This document shows, in pieces, positions 25,270-37,160 of a stretch of DNA of 64,000 nt (its first letter is position 1; each line of letters begins with the position of its first letter). The position numbers and the translations under genes are program-made. Origin of the DNA: Morella rubra (Eukaryota > Streptophyta > Magnoliopsida > Fagales > Myricaceae). The stretch spans positions 19,053,218 through 19,117,217 of the forward strand of contig CM025856.1 of the NCBI GenBank assembly GCA_003952965.2. Reading direction: 5' to 3'. The notes below the pieces were generated by a model. That model did no database searches. It was given only the letters and a program-made list of their open reading frames with translations, and was not told the DNA's origin.

Positions 25270-26946
25270 ATATGTTCCTCCATTGCTCCTTCCAGCCGCT
25301 TTTGATAACCCTTCCACACAGTCATGGGGAGACGCTCATATTCTCAATCAGCTCCCTGAATCTGGCTGAGGTGATGGAATTGCTGGAAGAAAGCGCCGAT
25401 TTCCTGGTCGGTGGGGGTCGGCTCCCAGCAGTGGAATGGTCGGGGGGACAGGATCTCTGATTGGCCGGGTTTTGGCTTTCTTTCGGGACAGCGCTTGCTC
25501 GTCGTTGTCATCTTCTTCCTCCCTCATCAACAAGCCTTGGTCGCTGACTGTCCTGATCTCTAGGAGACTCCTCAAGGGATTCCAATATTTTCACCCTATT
25601 TTCCCCGAGTATTTGCAGGTCGCTGTTAGCTGAAGTCACTCATTTTTTCAGACGACCAACCACTGACAAGGTTATCTTCAAAGGGAGGCCAGTTGACTTG
25701 GATCGAACAGATGCCCCGAATGGCTCTTTGCTAGGTCTACCGCTTGTTTCGATCGAGCGGGCTCCTTAGCCACCCTCAGGACGAGCGGACGCCTTGCGTA
25801 TTGATTTATCTGGAAACATAGAAGAGCCCCTGATCAGTCACGGTACGACCGTGGGTTAAGCCCCGCTCGCATGCCAACCTAATGGCGTTCAGGGTAGCAG
25901 TTGAGGCGTATGGAAAAGGGATTGATCGCAACTACTTATTCTCCGAGCACAAACAGGGAGGGAGACAGTCCCGGGACTGAACTTCATCGATCGATTTCAT
26001 GATACAGGACTGGGTCATACGCCGAAGGAGCCCAGGTCACAAATACCCTGGACATCCCAAGGGCAAGGCATCGTAGGCGGATCCTAACGTTCCACATTTA
26101 CCCCAGACCCAACAACAAGTAGAAGACTGAAAGAGGAGCTAACCTGTTTCCGCCCCGACCAGGGCGCTAGATGCAGTTGCAGACAGGAGCTCGGCGAGAT
26201 CCCATTTCTTTTCGAAGGCGAAACTCACCCACAGTTTCTCTTCGGGCTCAAGGTCAAGCTCTATTTTGGCTACCAACAAAAACGGAATTGGTCAGAAAAG
26301 ACAAGATAGTAGCAGTCGAAGTCGTGAAGCCAAAACGAAAATGCGATCGAGCTTCTTACCTCGCTGCAAGGGAGACCCCCATGTGCGTAATACCCCAACG
26401 GGATTCTCCTCCTCGGGAGGATACTCCCAACCCTCGCCTGAGACGAAGAAGAACCTCTTGTGCCATCCTTTGTTATTCGAGGGCAGACTGACGAGCAGAC
26501 CACGTTTATCCCAAGAATGAAAATGATACATGCCCTCCCCCGTCTTCGCGATCCTTTAGCAGTACATGAATTCCCTACAGGGCTCGGGATTTTCCTCAGC
26601 AAATAACCACTTCCACAAAGCAAAAAACCCTAGAGCTAGTTGCCACCCGTTCAGCGCCAGCTGACTCGGAGCCAGGGAGTACAGGAATAGCAGCTATCGA
26701 ATCTCCCGAGAAAGGGGAAACCGACAGCCGGCTGTCAAAGCTTCATCGAAGAACCCCAGCTCATCTTCGTCGGGCTCCGATACCTTTTTCCCTATTTCAG
26801 GAACCCTCATTATCACGGAGGGAGGAATGTTGTACTTAGCGCGCAAGGTGGCCAGTTGGCTTTCGCGTTTGGCGAGCTGGGCTGCGGCCGTATTTTCCCC
26901 AATTGTAAGCATATTTGGTGACTGAGAGCCAGCCTCGTCCGACATC
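25270..26946 (-). pseudogene. Antisense extra ORF of a Ty3/gypsy (Tat-type) element, 'putative gypsy-type transposon' domain
   Basis: From ATG at 26946 a minus-strand frame reads MSDEAGSQSPNML, then RESQLATLRAKYNIP and FDEALTAGCRFPLSREIR. A TAG follows and the frame continues LYSLAPSQLALNGWQLALGF; then, after a TAA, MYHFHSWDKRG, LPSNNKGWHKRFFFVSGEGW and WGSPLQRGK. The order (PLP/SRE, leucine-rich 'SQL.LNGW..LGFFAL', then 'KGWH.RFFFV') matches the plant domain called putative gypsy-type transposon (Pfam PF04195). Further down, an acidic/basic segment (EEEDDNDEQALSRKKAK, 25575-25500) resembles the charged region after the domain. Two stops and later frameshifts disable it. The ORF is antisense to the LTR at 27328-27723, as reported for extra ORFs of Tat-lineage elements. 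Confidence 0.7.
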
Positions 26947-27023
26947 GTTAAGGAATTTTTGGGAAAAGTGACGTGAGTAAAACAAAGAAAGAAAGAAAGG
27001 TCAAAGTGCACGGCAACGTGAAG

Positions 27024-27141
27024 CAAATGGAATGGTTATCAGAGAAGTTATGGCGATGGCGTAAAAACGAGGGGTCAGAAAACAAATGGAATGGTTATCA
27101 GAGGAGTTATGGCGGTGGCGTAAAGACGAAGGGTCAGAAAA
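27024..27141. repeat. Tandem duplication of a 59-bp unit
   Basis: Two nearly identical units beginning CAAATGGAATGGTTATCAGA start at 27024 and 27083 and differ at a few G/A positions. It lies between the antisense ORF start and the LTR, so it belongs to the 3' untranslated part of the retroelement. Confidence 0.85.
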
Positions 27142-27310
27142 CTACGCGACAGGAATGGCGGTAGCGTATGCTGCAAGCCAATTTTTTTAAAAACAAACTA
27201 TCCCTCGGGCTTGTTTAAGCTTAACTTGGCCCAAGAGAAGCTCAAAGGTAAGGGGCCCATTTGTAACCAGACAGTGGCCTAACTTCCTCCCCGCTCGGTT
27301 TGTTGAGGTT

Positions 27311-27323
27311 GAAGAGGGAAGGA
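27311..27323 (+). other. Polypurine tract of the Ty3/gypsy element
   Basis: GAAGAGGGAAGGA lies four bases before the LTR start TGATGGGCC. A purine-only run here is the expected plus-strand primer site and fixes the element's orientation as +. Confidence 0.65.
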
Positions 27324-27327
27324 CTAC

Positions 27328-27723
27328 TGATGGGCCATAAAATACCAGGCGTTATCAGATTCGACTACGCTTGGTCTGGCTAGCACGTACACCATCGCCC
27401 AACTGCCCGACTTAAGAGTCCTGGAGACCGCTGACTCCCAATGAAGCACCCGATAAGCAAAGGGTCCTAAATATTCGGAAGACCTCTCCCTCTCCTAAGG
27501 GAACTCTACAATTCAGACTCTTAATTGAGGTATGGCTCTTAAGCCCATATATAAACAAGGTATGATGCTCCTAAAACCTATGCTTAATTCCATTCTCTAA
27601 GCACTTAACATCCTCTTGTATCTCACTTGGCTGTCGGAGACTTGATCCGAGGCCACTTCCTCCTCGGTGATTTTTGCAGGATTGATCGGCTCCAGTTCTG
27701 TGGTGTGATTCTTGGCATCATCA
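27328..27723 (+). mobile_element. 3' LTR of a Ty3/gypsy retroelement (396 bp)
   Basis: It starts TGATGGGCC and ends GGCATCATCA, so the ends are TGATG...CATCA. A TATA box (TATATAAA, 27548-27555) lies about two-thirds of the way in, followed by a pyrimidine-rich R/U5-like stretch, which gives + orientation. After 27723 the sequence joins RLP-cluster flank that also occurs at 34884, showing insertion into that flank. Only the 3' part of the element is visible; no reverse transcriptase or integrase was recognised to the left. A related LTR piece is at 42449. Confidence 0.7.
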
Positions 27724-27730
27724 CCAACGA

Positions 27731-28330
27731 TTCATCCTTTTTAAGCTCTAAGTTTGTTCAGTTTTCTAGGATTATCAACGTCTTCCTCTCTCCATGCATC
27801 GATGCACCCATATTTTCAAAAATGTTAGGTACCAACCCTAGTATTGTCTTCTTATTTATTTTGATTTCGTCAAAAAAAAAAATAGTAGTCTTTTCTAGGT
27901 AGTTGCTTCCTAGAAACTCTTTTCCAACGACTAAAGTCACATCTTCGTTATTAGAGCAAATATTGACTCAATAAAAGGCTGACCAACCAACCAAAAAGCA
28001 TAGAACGTTGATCTTTTTTAGTAGTACCCATAAGTAAAAGTTGAAAGAAAATAGCTCTATTTTATTTATTTTCAGCATATGAAAAAACATAGGTTTATGG
28101 TCAAGTCTTTCTTTGTAGTCTACGAGATCAAGAGAATATGGATTCAGAAACAAGCTAAAGATGAGACGTCAATAGTTGAGTGGGAGGGTTAAGTTTGAGT
28201 CTGTCGTCTACAAATAAGTCTTAAATTGAACTAAAACTTAAGCTGTGAGATCGAATAGTGTCCAAAATTTGCGGCTGTGCTCCTAAGTCCCAGCCTAGTT
28301 AGTGTGTTTTTCAATTGAGGTACGTAGGTC
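27731..28330 (-). repeat. RLP-cluster repeat, copy 1 (fragment of an RLP exon plus flank)
   Basis: Closely similar, in the same orientation, to 34884-35330 and 48720-49340. A minus-strand reading of its start includes LGLVPNIFENMG, close to LVPNICENMGG in the 34.9-kb copy, and resembles the 'L...ICENM..L..L.LS' leucine-rich repeats of RLP genes. It lies just downstream of the RLP pseudogene in that gene's reading direction. Confidence 0.6.
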
Positions 28331-28740
28331 CGTCCAACCTCTATACTCAAAGGTCCTCCTCAATGAGAAGGCACCCAGCCTTGTTGGTTCCCCCACCCCA
28401 TCCCCCCAAAATAATTAGAGTTCTGAATGCAGTTTAGTCTTTGATAATTACGATTTTAACGTCTCCCCTTTTCTTTTCACTTTTTTTCTTTCCAAAACAT
28501 TTAAAGAAAATGATTGGCGAATAGCTGATCATTCATTTTATTTACTATTGATCACAACTATCCATAACCTTTCTTTTCTAGTAAGCCAACCCTGGATCGG
28601 GTCTTGACCATATCTCTCTGGTATAATGTGACTATCTGGAATTGAGACTTAAGGATGTAAAGACATGTCACCCAAAATTATGCGGCCAAAAGATAAATTT
28701 ACAAAACGTTCGAATTTTATTAGGACTTCAAACATCATAC
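28331..28740. other. 3' flank of the RLP pseudogene
   Basis: No gene seen. The last 90 bases (from about 28650) are similar to 45415-45500, the 3' flank of the truncated RLP copy, so they belong to the duplicated unit. Confidence 0.5.
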
Positions 28741-31700
28741 TCAAAAAGAAGCAAAAAAAAACACACATGACAACTGCAAGGCTAGGGCATTACTTCTGAA
28801 TTTGGATAGCTTACGGAAATTGATCACCACAAAACAGTAGCAATTGATCATCCACACTTCAATCAAGTAGAACCACGCCCGACGCCAATATGGATTTATC
28901 CACAGAATTGCACAATTGCCAACACTACGGCGTAAAAGACTACAAAGCTTATGTAGAAGATGCCCATGTCCATGAAACTATCACCTTCTTCCTCCCTCTT
29001 ATCAGTTGGCACAACGACATATGGTGGTTCAGGACGTCATTGCAAGTATTCTCTAATGGAGGTCCACACAAAAAAGGATTGTCCTCGTAACTGTTTTTCT
29101 CAAAGGTCCCAAACTAGCTTTTCTTTCTGGAGTTCTCCGGAAAAATTGTTATGTGCCACATTGAAGATAGCTAAAGAGTTCAACTCTATGAGCTGAGGGG
29201 GATAACACCATCCAAGTCATTATTGGAAAGATCCAAACTCTCTATTTGGTGTAACTTTGAGAATGTTATTGGGATTGATCCAGTTAGGCTGTTGTAGGAT
29301 AGGTTCAGTGCATGGATGTTGCTCAAGTTTCCAAGCTCATGTGGAATTTTGCCTGTCAATTGATTGGATGAGAGGTCAATTCCAGACATGTAATTGAGGA
29401 TGTTTCCTTTATAGATATCACTTCTTCTCTTTGTTGTGAACTCCACCTCTTGGACAGCTTCCACTGTATTATAATAATCACCGCCAAAAAGATACAATTC
29501 TAGGCTATCTTGTAGCTTTATTCTCAAGTATGGAAAATCAGAAAATTGGAAGAAAAATAGTAAGGAAAAGGTTCCTGGATAGATTTTTGATATGTTTCCT
29601 CAAAAGTAAAGTTACCCAAGCAAGGAGGTATTGGACCGGAAAAGGTATTCTCGGCAAGATCCAACATGCTTAATCGGCCTAAAAGGCATAAATGAGGTGA
29701 AATCTACCTTGTAAAAGATTGTTTCTCAAGAGGAGAATGCTCAATGATGAGAGATTGCCATCCAATCTGGAAGGTAGCTAGTTAGGTTGTAACTAAGATC
29801 TAGTGTGACTAGAGTCAAGTTATCTTTGAATATTGCACTTGGAAGGGGACCGCTTAGCCTGTTTTTTTGCAAATGAACATGTTTGATGTATGATGAATTG
29901 AAGCAAGAGGGTATAGACCCAGACAGATGGTTCTCGGAAAGGTCAAGGAATTGGAGCTAATTGAGTTTGCATAACTCTCGTGGAATGGGTCCTTCAAGCT
30001 TATTGTTGGCCATAACAATATTTACCAAAGAAGACATGTTCCCTAACCATCTTGGAAGCATGCCTACAGATTGTTGTAACTCAAATCCAATGCCAACAGA
30101 CTAACAATTCTGGACAAGCAATTTGGGATCTTTCCAGAGAAGTGGTTGTTATCCAAATAGAGAAACTGGAGGGAGGTTAGATTAATTAAAGGTGTAGGAA
30201 ATAGTTGGCCACTGAAGTTATTATTTGACAATTTCAAGTACTCAAGGAGGAGCAACCCATTGCCAAATGCTTGGGTATCGTTCCAGACAATGATTATTAG
30301 AGAAGTCCAAATATTTCAAGGAGGCCAAATCACACAGGAAGATGGAATCCTACCTTCAAATTGATTTCCGACATGTTTAAATACTCTAAATTTGGAAACA
30401 CCAAACCTAAATTTCCAGGAATTGGACCTCTTATATGATTATGGGAAATATCTATTCTCCAAATATGGGGATTAGGATGGTATGGCACTTGGAAAGAGCC
30501 TTTGAAAGAGTTATTTCTTAAGCTAAGAACCTCCAAGTTCGGATTGTTTTCTAGCATCCAATTAGGGAAGCTCCCCGATAAATTATTGTGGGAGAGATCA
30601 ATTACTCGCAACTGATATTGGTATCGAAGGAATTGGGGATCGTTCCACTAGATCTTCTAGATAAACAACCCGACAAACCCACAACATATAACTGGGAGGT
30701 TGGAGCCCAAGGTTGAGACTCATTTTCCTCATCTATTACCAGGTTATCAATGATTAGGATCTTTAGCCTGGAGAGATTGGAAAATGAGGAGAATGAGATT
30801 GGGGTGAAGTGGTTATTCGACAAATCAAGGTACTCAAGTGATGGCAAACTAGAGATGTGAGAAATGCTTCCGTTGAAGTGGTTGGAAGAGAGACTTAATA
30901 ATCGGAGTGTTGTCATGTTTGCCAAACACGAAGGCAGCATCCCTTCAAAATCGTTCTGCCGAGTTCTAACTCCTGTAGGTTCCTAAGTTCACACCAGCCT
31001 GTAAATTGAAGAAATTGCGTGAGAAAAGTAATGAATATTAGGTTGATCTATTGCTGTCTCTTCGAGTAAGGAAAACATCACTACCTTTGTCAGGTAAGCG
31101 GCCTTGGAGTCCACATCGCCCATTGACAATATATTAAGAGAAGTCATAATTCCAGCTCTCTGAAGGATGCTTTTGTCGGGTTGTGAATCCCAAATATAAC
31201 TCCTGCAGGTTGTTTAGTCTACCCAACTCTGAAACAGCTAACGAAAGCTTTAGAGACTCATGTGCTTGAAATTAATAAAAGGCTATTATAAGTGACAAAG
31301 ACAAACAAAGAATGTTACATCAGAGTTGATGCCAAAAATTACCTGGGATATGAATTGTCCATCACCATCAGGTTGTCTTCCAAATGGAGTTTCCTAGCGA
31401 TGCAATCGCACCAATGGATGACAGGAAGCTGTCGTTGATGAAATTCCAATCCAAGGAAAGCTCCTCCAGCTTGCTCAACCCGGAGAATCTTTCAAGACCT
31501 GAAATTTAATTAGCTGCTTCAGCCTCCATGTCAAAATCATTAAAAAAATCCTAACATACGAAATTGATAAAACGGCAGCATTAAGGTAAATGAAAAACAT
31601 AACAAATACTACCTACTTTGCTTTGAGATATAAACATACCTTCATTGGAGACCCATCCGTAGATCCCATTAATGCTCAAATCAGGGAATTGAGCCTTGAA

Positions 31701-31994
31701 AGGGAAGGAACAGAGACGCATTCAGATACCAATGTTCTAGTCCCTCAACATCCCAAGATCAAGCCGGATTACGCGGCCCGTAGTGTTGTGGCAATATACT
31801 CTTTCCCAACGACAGCAGTCACGCTCTTGGTTGGTTGAGCTCCAAGAAGACAAAGGCCATTTGTATGGATAGTCGCTGGACGCTTTGAATTGCAAGAGCC
31901 CTATTCTCTCTTCCTCCCAACAACCGAAGCAGCCATGAATACACAATGGAAACAACACCAATGTTGCCCACCACCAAAAACGCCCCAACTCCAT
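28741..31994 (-). pseudogene. Receptor-like protein (LRR-RLP) gene with multiple frameshifts
   Basis: The start (31994) gives a signal peptide (WWWATLVLFPLCIHG), then the RLP N-terminal cap GCWEEERIGLLQFKASSDYP, DCCRWERVYCHNTTGRV. Exon-like blocks with introns follow: one ending SINGIYGWVSNEG with donor GTATGT near 31640, one from about 31500 (LERFSGLSKLEELSLDWNF), one with ELGRLNNLQELYLGFTTRQK. The main LRR block runs 30940-29186 (for example SLSSNHFNGSISHISSLPSL, GIDLSSNQLTGKIPHELGNL). Near the end are a transmembrane helix (DMGIFYISFVVFYAVVLAI, about 28960-28900) and a basic tail (INPYWRRAWFYLIEVWMIN), stop at 28741-28743. It resembles the intron-bearing RLP1/RLP14/15 and CuRe1-like group, cell-surface receptors without a kinase. 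At least seven frameshifts or stops mean no full protein. Sequencing error is an alternative cause for some of them. Confidence 0.85.
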
Positions 31995-32544
31995 TTTTAA
32001 CTTCTTATTTTCTGATTTTCTGTTGCAACAAGACGAGGTGGTTTAAGTTTAAATAGGCCATCCGTATCCTGTAACTGCAACTACCATACTCTGCAATTCT
32101 ACACAGAATAATTTGGTGAGAAATAGACAATAGGTTGACTCCAGAGTCCATAGTCCAACATGCCTCTATCATCTTTTGTTCTGTCACATAATCATGAACA
32201 ATTTTAAAAAATGAAGGCTAAATCAAAAGCTACATCATTTCAACAATTGCAAACAATTTAAAAATATATATTTAAAAAATTCGTAAAAGTTTCTAAAAAT
32301 ATAAGTAAAAATAGACATAATATGGAAAAAAAAAATAAAAAAGGAAAAAGAAATAGTTTTAAATTACAGTAAAACCTTTAAAAATACGAACTCAATATAT
32401 ATATAGAAACTAGAACAAAATTGAAAAAAAAAACTGCAAAAATAATTTTTTTTCGTTCTTCTTGTAGGTTTTTCACTTTTGTTCGTGGTTCTTTCGGCGA
32501 TGGTCACGTTACCAACGAACAAATGTAATATATCTTCCGTACAT
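31995..32544 (-). other. Upstream region of the RLP pseudogene
   Basis: Contains the phrase AGGCCATCCG.ATCCT.TAACT near 32055-32080 and TTTTGTTCTGTCACATAATC near 32172-32191, both repeated near 41700 and 42400, so this promoter region was duplicated too. From 32220 it is A/T-rich with a T-run near 32445. No gene. Confidence 0.45.
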
Positions 32545-33170
32545 CACATACCTTCAAATTCATTCCCGGACAGGCTTAAATAATCATTTTCACTGATATT
32601 TGGTAGCAACTCTAGAATTTTCTTCTTAAATATTTCATTTTGATTTCTGAAAAGTTAGTTTTATCTAGTTGCTTCCTAGACGCGCTTGTCAATGGCTAGA
32701 TCATATTGTCGCTACATTAAACGAGTGGACCTTGACTCCGTAATTATAAGCGCGCTGCACACGGCTGGGCATCAAGTTTTCATTTGTTCCCACTATATGA
32801 GAAAACATGGATTCGGGGTCTTATGTTTTCTTTTTACTATCTGAGAACACAAGCATTTAGGAATAACTACGCTACAGACTTGACGTGGAAAGTAACTTAA
32901 AAATCAAGGGTAAATTCAATTTTCATCCATCCACTATAATTAAAGATTTAGCACATTATATCTTTTAACTATACTATTTTTAGATAGTTTGCACTATTTT
33001 ATCAAATTTATAAACTAAAATGTCAATAATACATTTGATGTTCCAAGTGGCTAGGGACCGAAGATAGTCGTATTTTCTTAGCTGCCTACTAAAAGTCTCT
33101 CGCGCGCATTGATAAGTAGTCCACATCAGTAATATTGATGTAATGGTAACATCAACACTTTATTTATTTT
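32545..33170 (-). repeat. RLP fragment and flank, second copy at 45980-46620
   Basis: A minus-strand exon scrap reads ILELLPNISENDYLSLSGN then EFEG, followed by a donor GTATGT near 32550: an internal RLP leucine-rich repeat. The remaining ~500 bp (intron/flank, including GCTTCCTAGACGCGCTTGTC and TTCATCCATCCACTATAATT) are about 90% identical by eye to 46060-46560. Same orientation as the RLP pseudogene, so it is a leftover of another RLP copy upstream. Confidence 0.65.
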
Positions 33171-34199
33171 GAGACTACCCAAGACCGCTAAAGCTAGTTT
33201 GAGTCCTAAAACAGAGTGTTCTGGAATTAACTAAAGTTACACAAAAGAATTCGAAGAGAGATAAACACAACAAATATATATAAGCATATAGTTATTCCTT
33301 AAAAGACACCACTTTCCAGACATCATTGACTCACCTTTTTTTTAGCCCTTAATCCCATGTTGATGCACTCAGAAATTTTTCAAAATTTTTCTACAACCAC
33401 TTATTAATTTTTCAATAATTTTTTACTAATCACAATACCTTTTTCACAAACTCTAACAATATTTTTACAAATTCTGATAACTTTTTTACAAATTCCAATA
33501 TAAGCTACACTACCCCTCACAAAAAAATTTTCAACAATAACAATATTTTGGTCTTGTTAAACTTGAATCCTTAAACCGGCCTTCAGATATTCTGGTCTCG
33601 TGAAGTCACGGATCGATCTTGTTCCAAATACTGAAGTGGAGCAGCACTTTCCACTAAAAGAAATTAAGATGTTCTTTTAGGACCAAAGAGATGGCATTCT
33701 TTTTCCTGGGTTTTATTTGTAGCAATAAACTTGACAAAGCTTTTGTTTAGTGCATCAGCACACGATCTGCCTATACAGATCACTTCCGACCGTACCTGGC
33801 ATTATTAAAATTTTAAATGTGCTGCTAAGTGCCGACTGGCCAATATTTTCTCTACCACTCCGCATGATCATTGATGATCTAGTGATCCTGTGAACATGTT
33901 ATGTACAGCCTTATTTGTTGAGCAATCACATTTGGTTTTAATCAAAACTATATTGCTCACTTCTTTTTTATATATAGATAGATGTTTAACCGAGGATATA
34001 TATATATATAGGGTCCCCGATAATATCTCTATGTATCATAAGATTACCAGCAAGAAAGATCAACAACGCAAAGACTCGTCCGATAGTATATTATTTCCCC
34101 AAAGACAAATTTAAAAGATGGCTAAGAGGTTACTAGAACTTCAAATGTCATATATATATATAATTGGAAAACAAGCAATGTAGCAGAATTTTTCTCACT
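33171..34199. other. Intergenic; (TA)n runs
   Basis: No gene seen. TA dinucleotide runs lie at about 33995-34011 and 34149-34162. Short frames here have no family resemblance. Confidence 0.4.
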
Positions 34200-34725
34200 T
34201 TTTCTTTTTATTTAAGAGTTATTTCAAAATTTTATGTCTTCTTTTACAAATTACTTAGAATGAAGTATTCTATTTAATAAGAGCCAATTCGTTTCCAAAA
34301 GGCACACAAAATATATTAAAAAAAATGGTCTTATAAACCTAATTAGACAATATATACTTGCGACTCAGACCAACTTGACGTTATAAGTGCGCTTGTTCAT
34401 TTCTTCCAAATGGGTAGGGACCAAAGGAACCGTATTTCTCGGATACGTAAAAGTCTCATGTAGTAATTAAGAAGTGGCCCGAAGCACTGGTACCATCAAT
34501 CCTTGCATTATTTTGAGAAAGAGTTATGTATCGGATGTGATTGGACGTTGAGTCCTACGCCCCTTTCTTCACGTTAGCTCTGCTAAAAATATCAATAGAA
34601 GCTTTCCGTCTATTCTTGATCAATATTGAAATTCTTTGCATTTACACTTGAAGTTCATTAGTCTATTTTTTCGTACTTTTTCCACGAAATTTTCCAACCA
34701 ATTTTAATCTGCACTGACTGCAATG
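34200..34725. repeat. RLP-cluster flank repeat, copy 1 of 34200/36400 pair
   Basis: Similar at roughly 87% by eye to 36400-36930 in the same orientation. Shared landmarks: TTTAATAAGAGCCAATT, CTTGCGACTCAGACCAACTT, AAATGGGTAGGGAC, CACTTGAAGTTCATTAGTCT and CCAATTTTAATCTGCACTG. It is non-coding and probably intron or spacer of duplicated RLP units. Confidence 0.75.
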
Positions 34726-34883
34726 TTTTGGTGGTGACAATCATGACTTAAATGACTACAATGGTTCTTCCTTAAAAGATACGCAAATTTCCAATTTCGA
34801 TAGGGTCACAATGACAAGAATTAGTCGCTATTTTGGATATAAAAATGGTTGTTCCTGTAACGAACCATAATTCCCAAATATCA

Positions 34884-35330
34884 ATGAGTCACCCTTTTTC
34901 AACTCTAAATTTGTCCAATTTTTCCTGGATTATCAACATCTTCCTCTCAAGATGCAGTGATCCACCCATATTCTCACAAATGTTAGGTACCAACTTAGTA
35001 TTGTCATCTTATTTATTTTGATTTCTTAAATAAAAAATAATAGTGTTTTCAAGTTGCTTTCAATGATTAAAGTATGTCACTGCATTAATATTTGAGCAAA
35101 CCTTGACTTGGTAATAGGCTAATCACTCCCAACCAAAAAGCATATAACTCTGATTCTTTTGGATAGTACCGAAAAGTAAAACTTGGAAGAAACAAACTCA
35201 CTTCTATTTATTTTGGGCATATGACACTTGGTAATGGGACCTAGGAATGCTTTTTTTTCAGTTAAGCTAATAAGTCTGTCCAGCTCCATACTCAAAGATT
35301 GAGAACAATAAATTTCTCTGGTTGCCAAAA
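34884..35330 (-). repeat. RLP-cluster repeat, copy 2 (relative of 27731 and 48720)
   Basis: Shares CTAAATTTGTCCAATTTTTC, ATGTTAGGTACCAAC, TTATTTATTTTGATTTC and the AACCAAAAAGCATA block with the other two copies. The minus-strand reading includes LVPNICENMGGSLHLERK, a degenerate RLP leucine-rich repeat. Confidence 0.65.
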
Positions 35331-35559
35331 AAAGAATATCAACTTATTAACTTTTTTTTTTTCTTTTTTTTTGACACCCAGCAGGTAGTAATAAACCCCT
35401 ATTATAAGTGGGTTTTAATAGTAACAGATCCCTACAATTTGTTATCTCAGATATCTATTGTCTAGGTACTAATTCGCCTAATAATTTTTTAAAAAAATTT
35501 ATTTTTCGATAATAATACTCAACCTGACTTTATGAACTTGTACATTTTTTCCCCAAATG

Positions 35560-35805
35560 GGTAGGGACCAAAGAGGCCGACAAGCCAAAGTAGTCCGCAT
35601 CAGGCACCATCAACCCTTGTTGAAAAGACGGAGGACTTTGGTGACAATGCCGTTCTTAATAATGTCGTTCTTTCCACATTTTCCTCTCTTATGCGAGAAT
35701 GCGACAATTCTCCGTTTAATTTTCTTTCCAAAATTATTTTTGGAGAAATAATATTCTTATCAGGATTGAGAACCTACGAAAAACTGACCTCAATCTTGAT
35801 AATAA
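35560..35805. repeat. RLP-cluster spacer repeat, copy 1 (second copy 36960-37160)
   Basis: Shares GTCCGCATCAGGCACCATCA, AAGACGGAGGACTTT and GGAGAAATAATATTCTTATC with 36960-37160. The first copy ends where the GGGTGGGCAA element begins (35811), so that element separates the two units. Confidence 0.7.
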
Positions 35806-35810
35806 CAACT

Positions 35811-36375
35811 AGGGGTGGGCAATTTACCCGATACCTGACAGCCCAATCCGTTCCGACCCCGTCAGGGCAGGTTTGACTGGGTTTGGGGTTAGGTTCGAGT
35901 TTAATTATCAGGGAAAAAAAAAAAAAAGAGTTTCGGGTTCAGGAATACTATGCTAACCCGATTTTAAACCCGAACCCGACCCGTTTAAAATTAAAAACCT
36001 GGCGAATTCCTCTTATACCCTTAGCGTAACTGGTGTGTTTCGCTAAGGGTTTAATTCCCCCCCCCCCCCCCAAGCCCTTGACATCCTAGTTCCCCTCGCC
36101 CAGGCCCCAGCCGTCGACATCTTCCTCAACCCTGCGACCTTCCCCTCTCACTGGCCTCTGCCCTAGCTCACGCCCCACTCACCGACCACTGTCTCTTCGA
36201 CTATATCTCTGTCTCTCTCACTGTCTCTCCGTTTCTCTCACTGCCCTGCCCCTAGCTCTCTCTGTCTCTCCCACTACCCTGCCCATTAATCCCGAACTTG
36301 CCCAAACTTGAGCCGAACCAGGTCTGAGGGTCTAGCTCGGGGTTCCACCCCATTCGGGGTCGGGTTCGGCTCAAA
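35811..36375. mobile_element. Non-autonomous element with 'CTAGGGGTGGGCAA' end
   Basis: It begins AACTAGGGGTGGGCAATTTA followed by a stretch rich in CCCGA and GGGTTCGG words (PuP-style text seen in plant hAT-type and related non-autonomous elements). It contains a 14-C run at 36057-36070 and a C/T-rich stretch (36110-36290), unlike the AT-rich flanks. The right limit is judged from where RLP-flank similarity resumes (about 36400). No clear target duplication was defined, so class is tentative. Confidence 0.45.
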
Positions 36376-36399
36376 ATTTATTCATTTTTTCTATTTATT

Positions 36400-36930
36400 T
36401 AAGATTTCATCCAAAATTTTATGTCTTCTTTTGCAAAATAAGTAGAATCATGTATTCCTATTTAATAAGAGCCAATTGGTTTCCAAAAGGCACACAAACT
36501 ATTAAAAAATAAATTGGTTTGATAAACCTAATTAGACAAAACTTGCGACTCAGACCAACTTGACGTCAAGTACGCTTGTTCATTTCTTCCAAATGGGTAG
36601 GGACTATAGAAACCGTATTTCACGGATATATAAAAAAGTCCCATGTAGTAATTAAAAAATGGTCCGCATCACTGGTTCCATCAATCCTCGCATTATTTTA
36701 AGAAGAGCTAGCGAAGACTTTGGCGTCAATCTCTAGGACAAGGCAAAAGACTTTGGCGTCCCCGGTGACTCCTACGACCCTTTCTTCACGTTAGCTCTGC
36801 CAAAATATCAATGGAGCTTTCCGCCTCTTCCGATCGGCTATTGAAATCTCTGCATTTACACTTGAAGTTCATTAGTCTATTTCCATCCTTTTCCACGAAA
36901 TTTCCAACCAATTTTAATCTGCACTGGAGA
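36400..36930. repeat. RLP-cluster flank repeat, copy 2 of 34200/36400 pair
   Basis: Second copy of the 34200-34725 segment, slightly shortened by small deletions. A local stretch at 36715-36760 repeats the phrase GACTTTGGCGTC twice. Confidence 0.75.
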
Positions 36931-36959
36931 AATAATTCTTCGCTACCTTAAAAGTCTCA

Positions 36960-37160
36960 AGTAGATAAGTAGTCCGCATCAGGCACCATCAAACCCAAGT
37001 TGAGAAGACGGAGGACTTTTGCGAAAATGCTGTTCTTTCCAATAGGAGAGAATGCAACAATTCCTCGTTTTTTCTTTCCAAAATTATTTTTGGAGAAATA
37101 ATATTCTTATCAGGATTCAGTAACTTGCGAAAGACTGACCTCAATCTTGACAACAACAAC
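36960..37160. repeat. RLP-cluster spacer repeat, copy 2
   Basis: Second copy of 35560-35805, ending in the shared ACTGACCTCAATCTTGA phrase. Confidence 0.7.
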
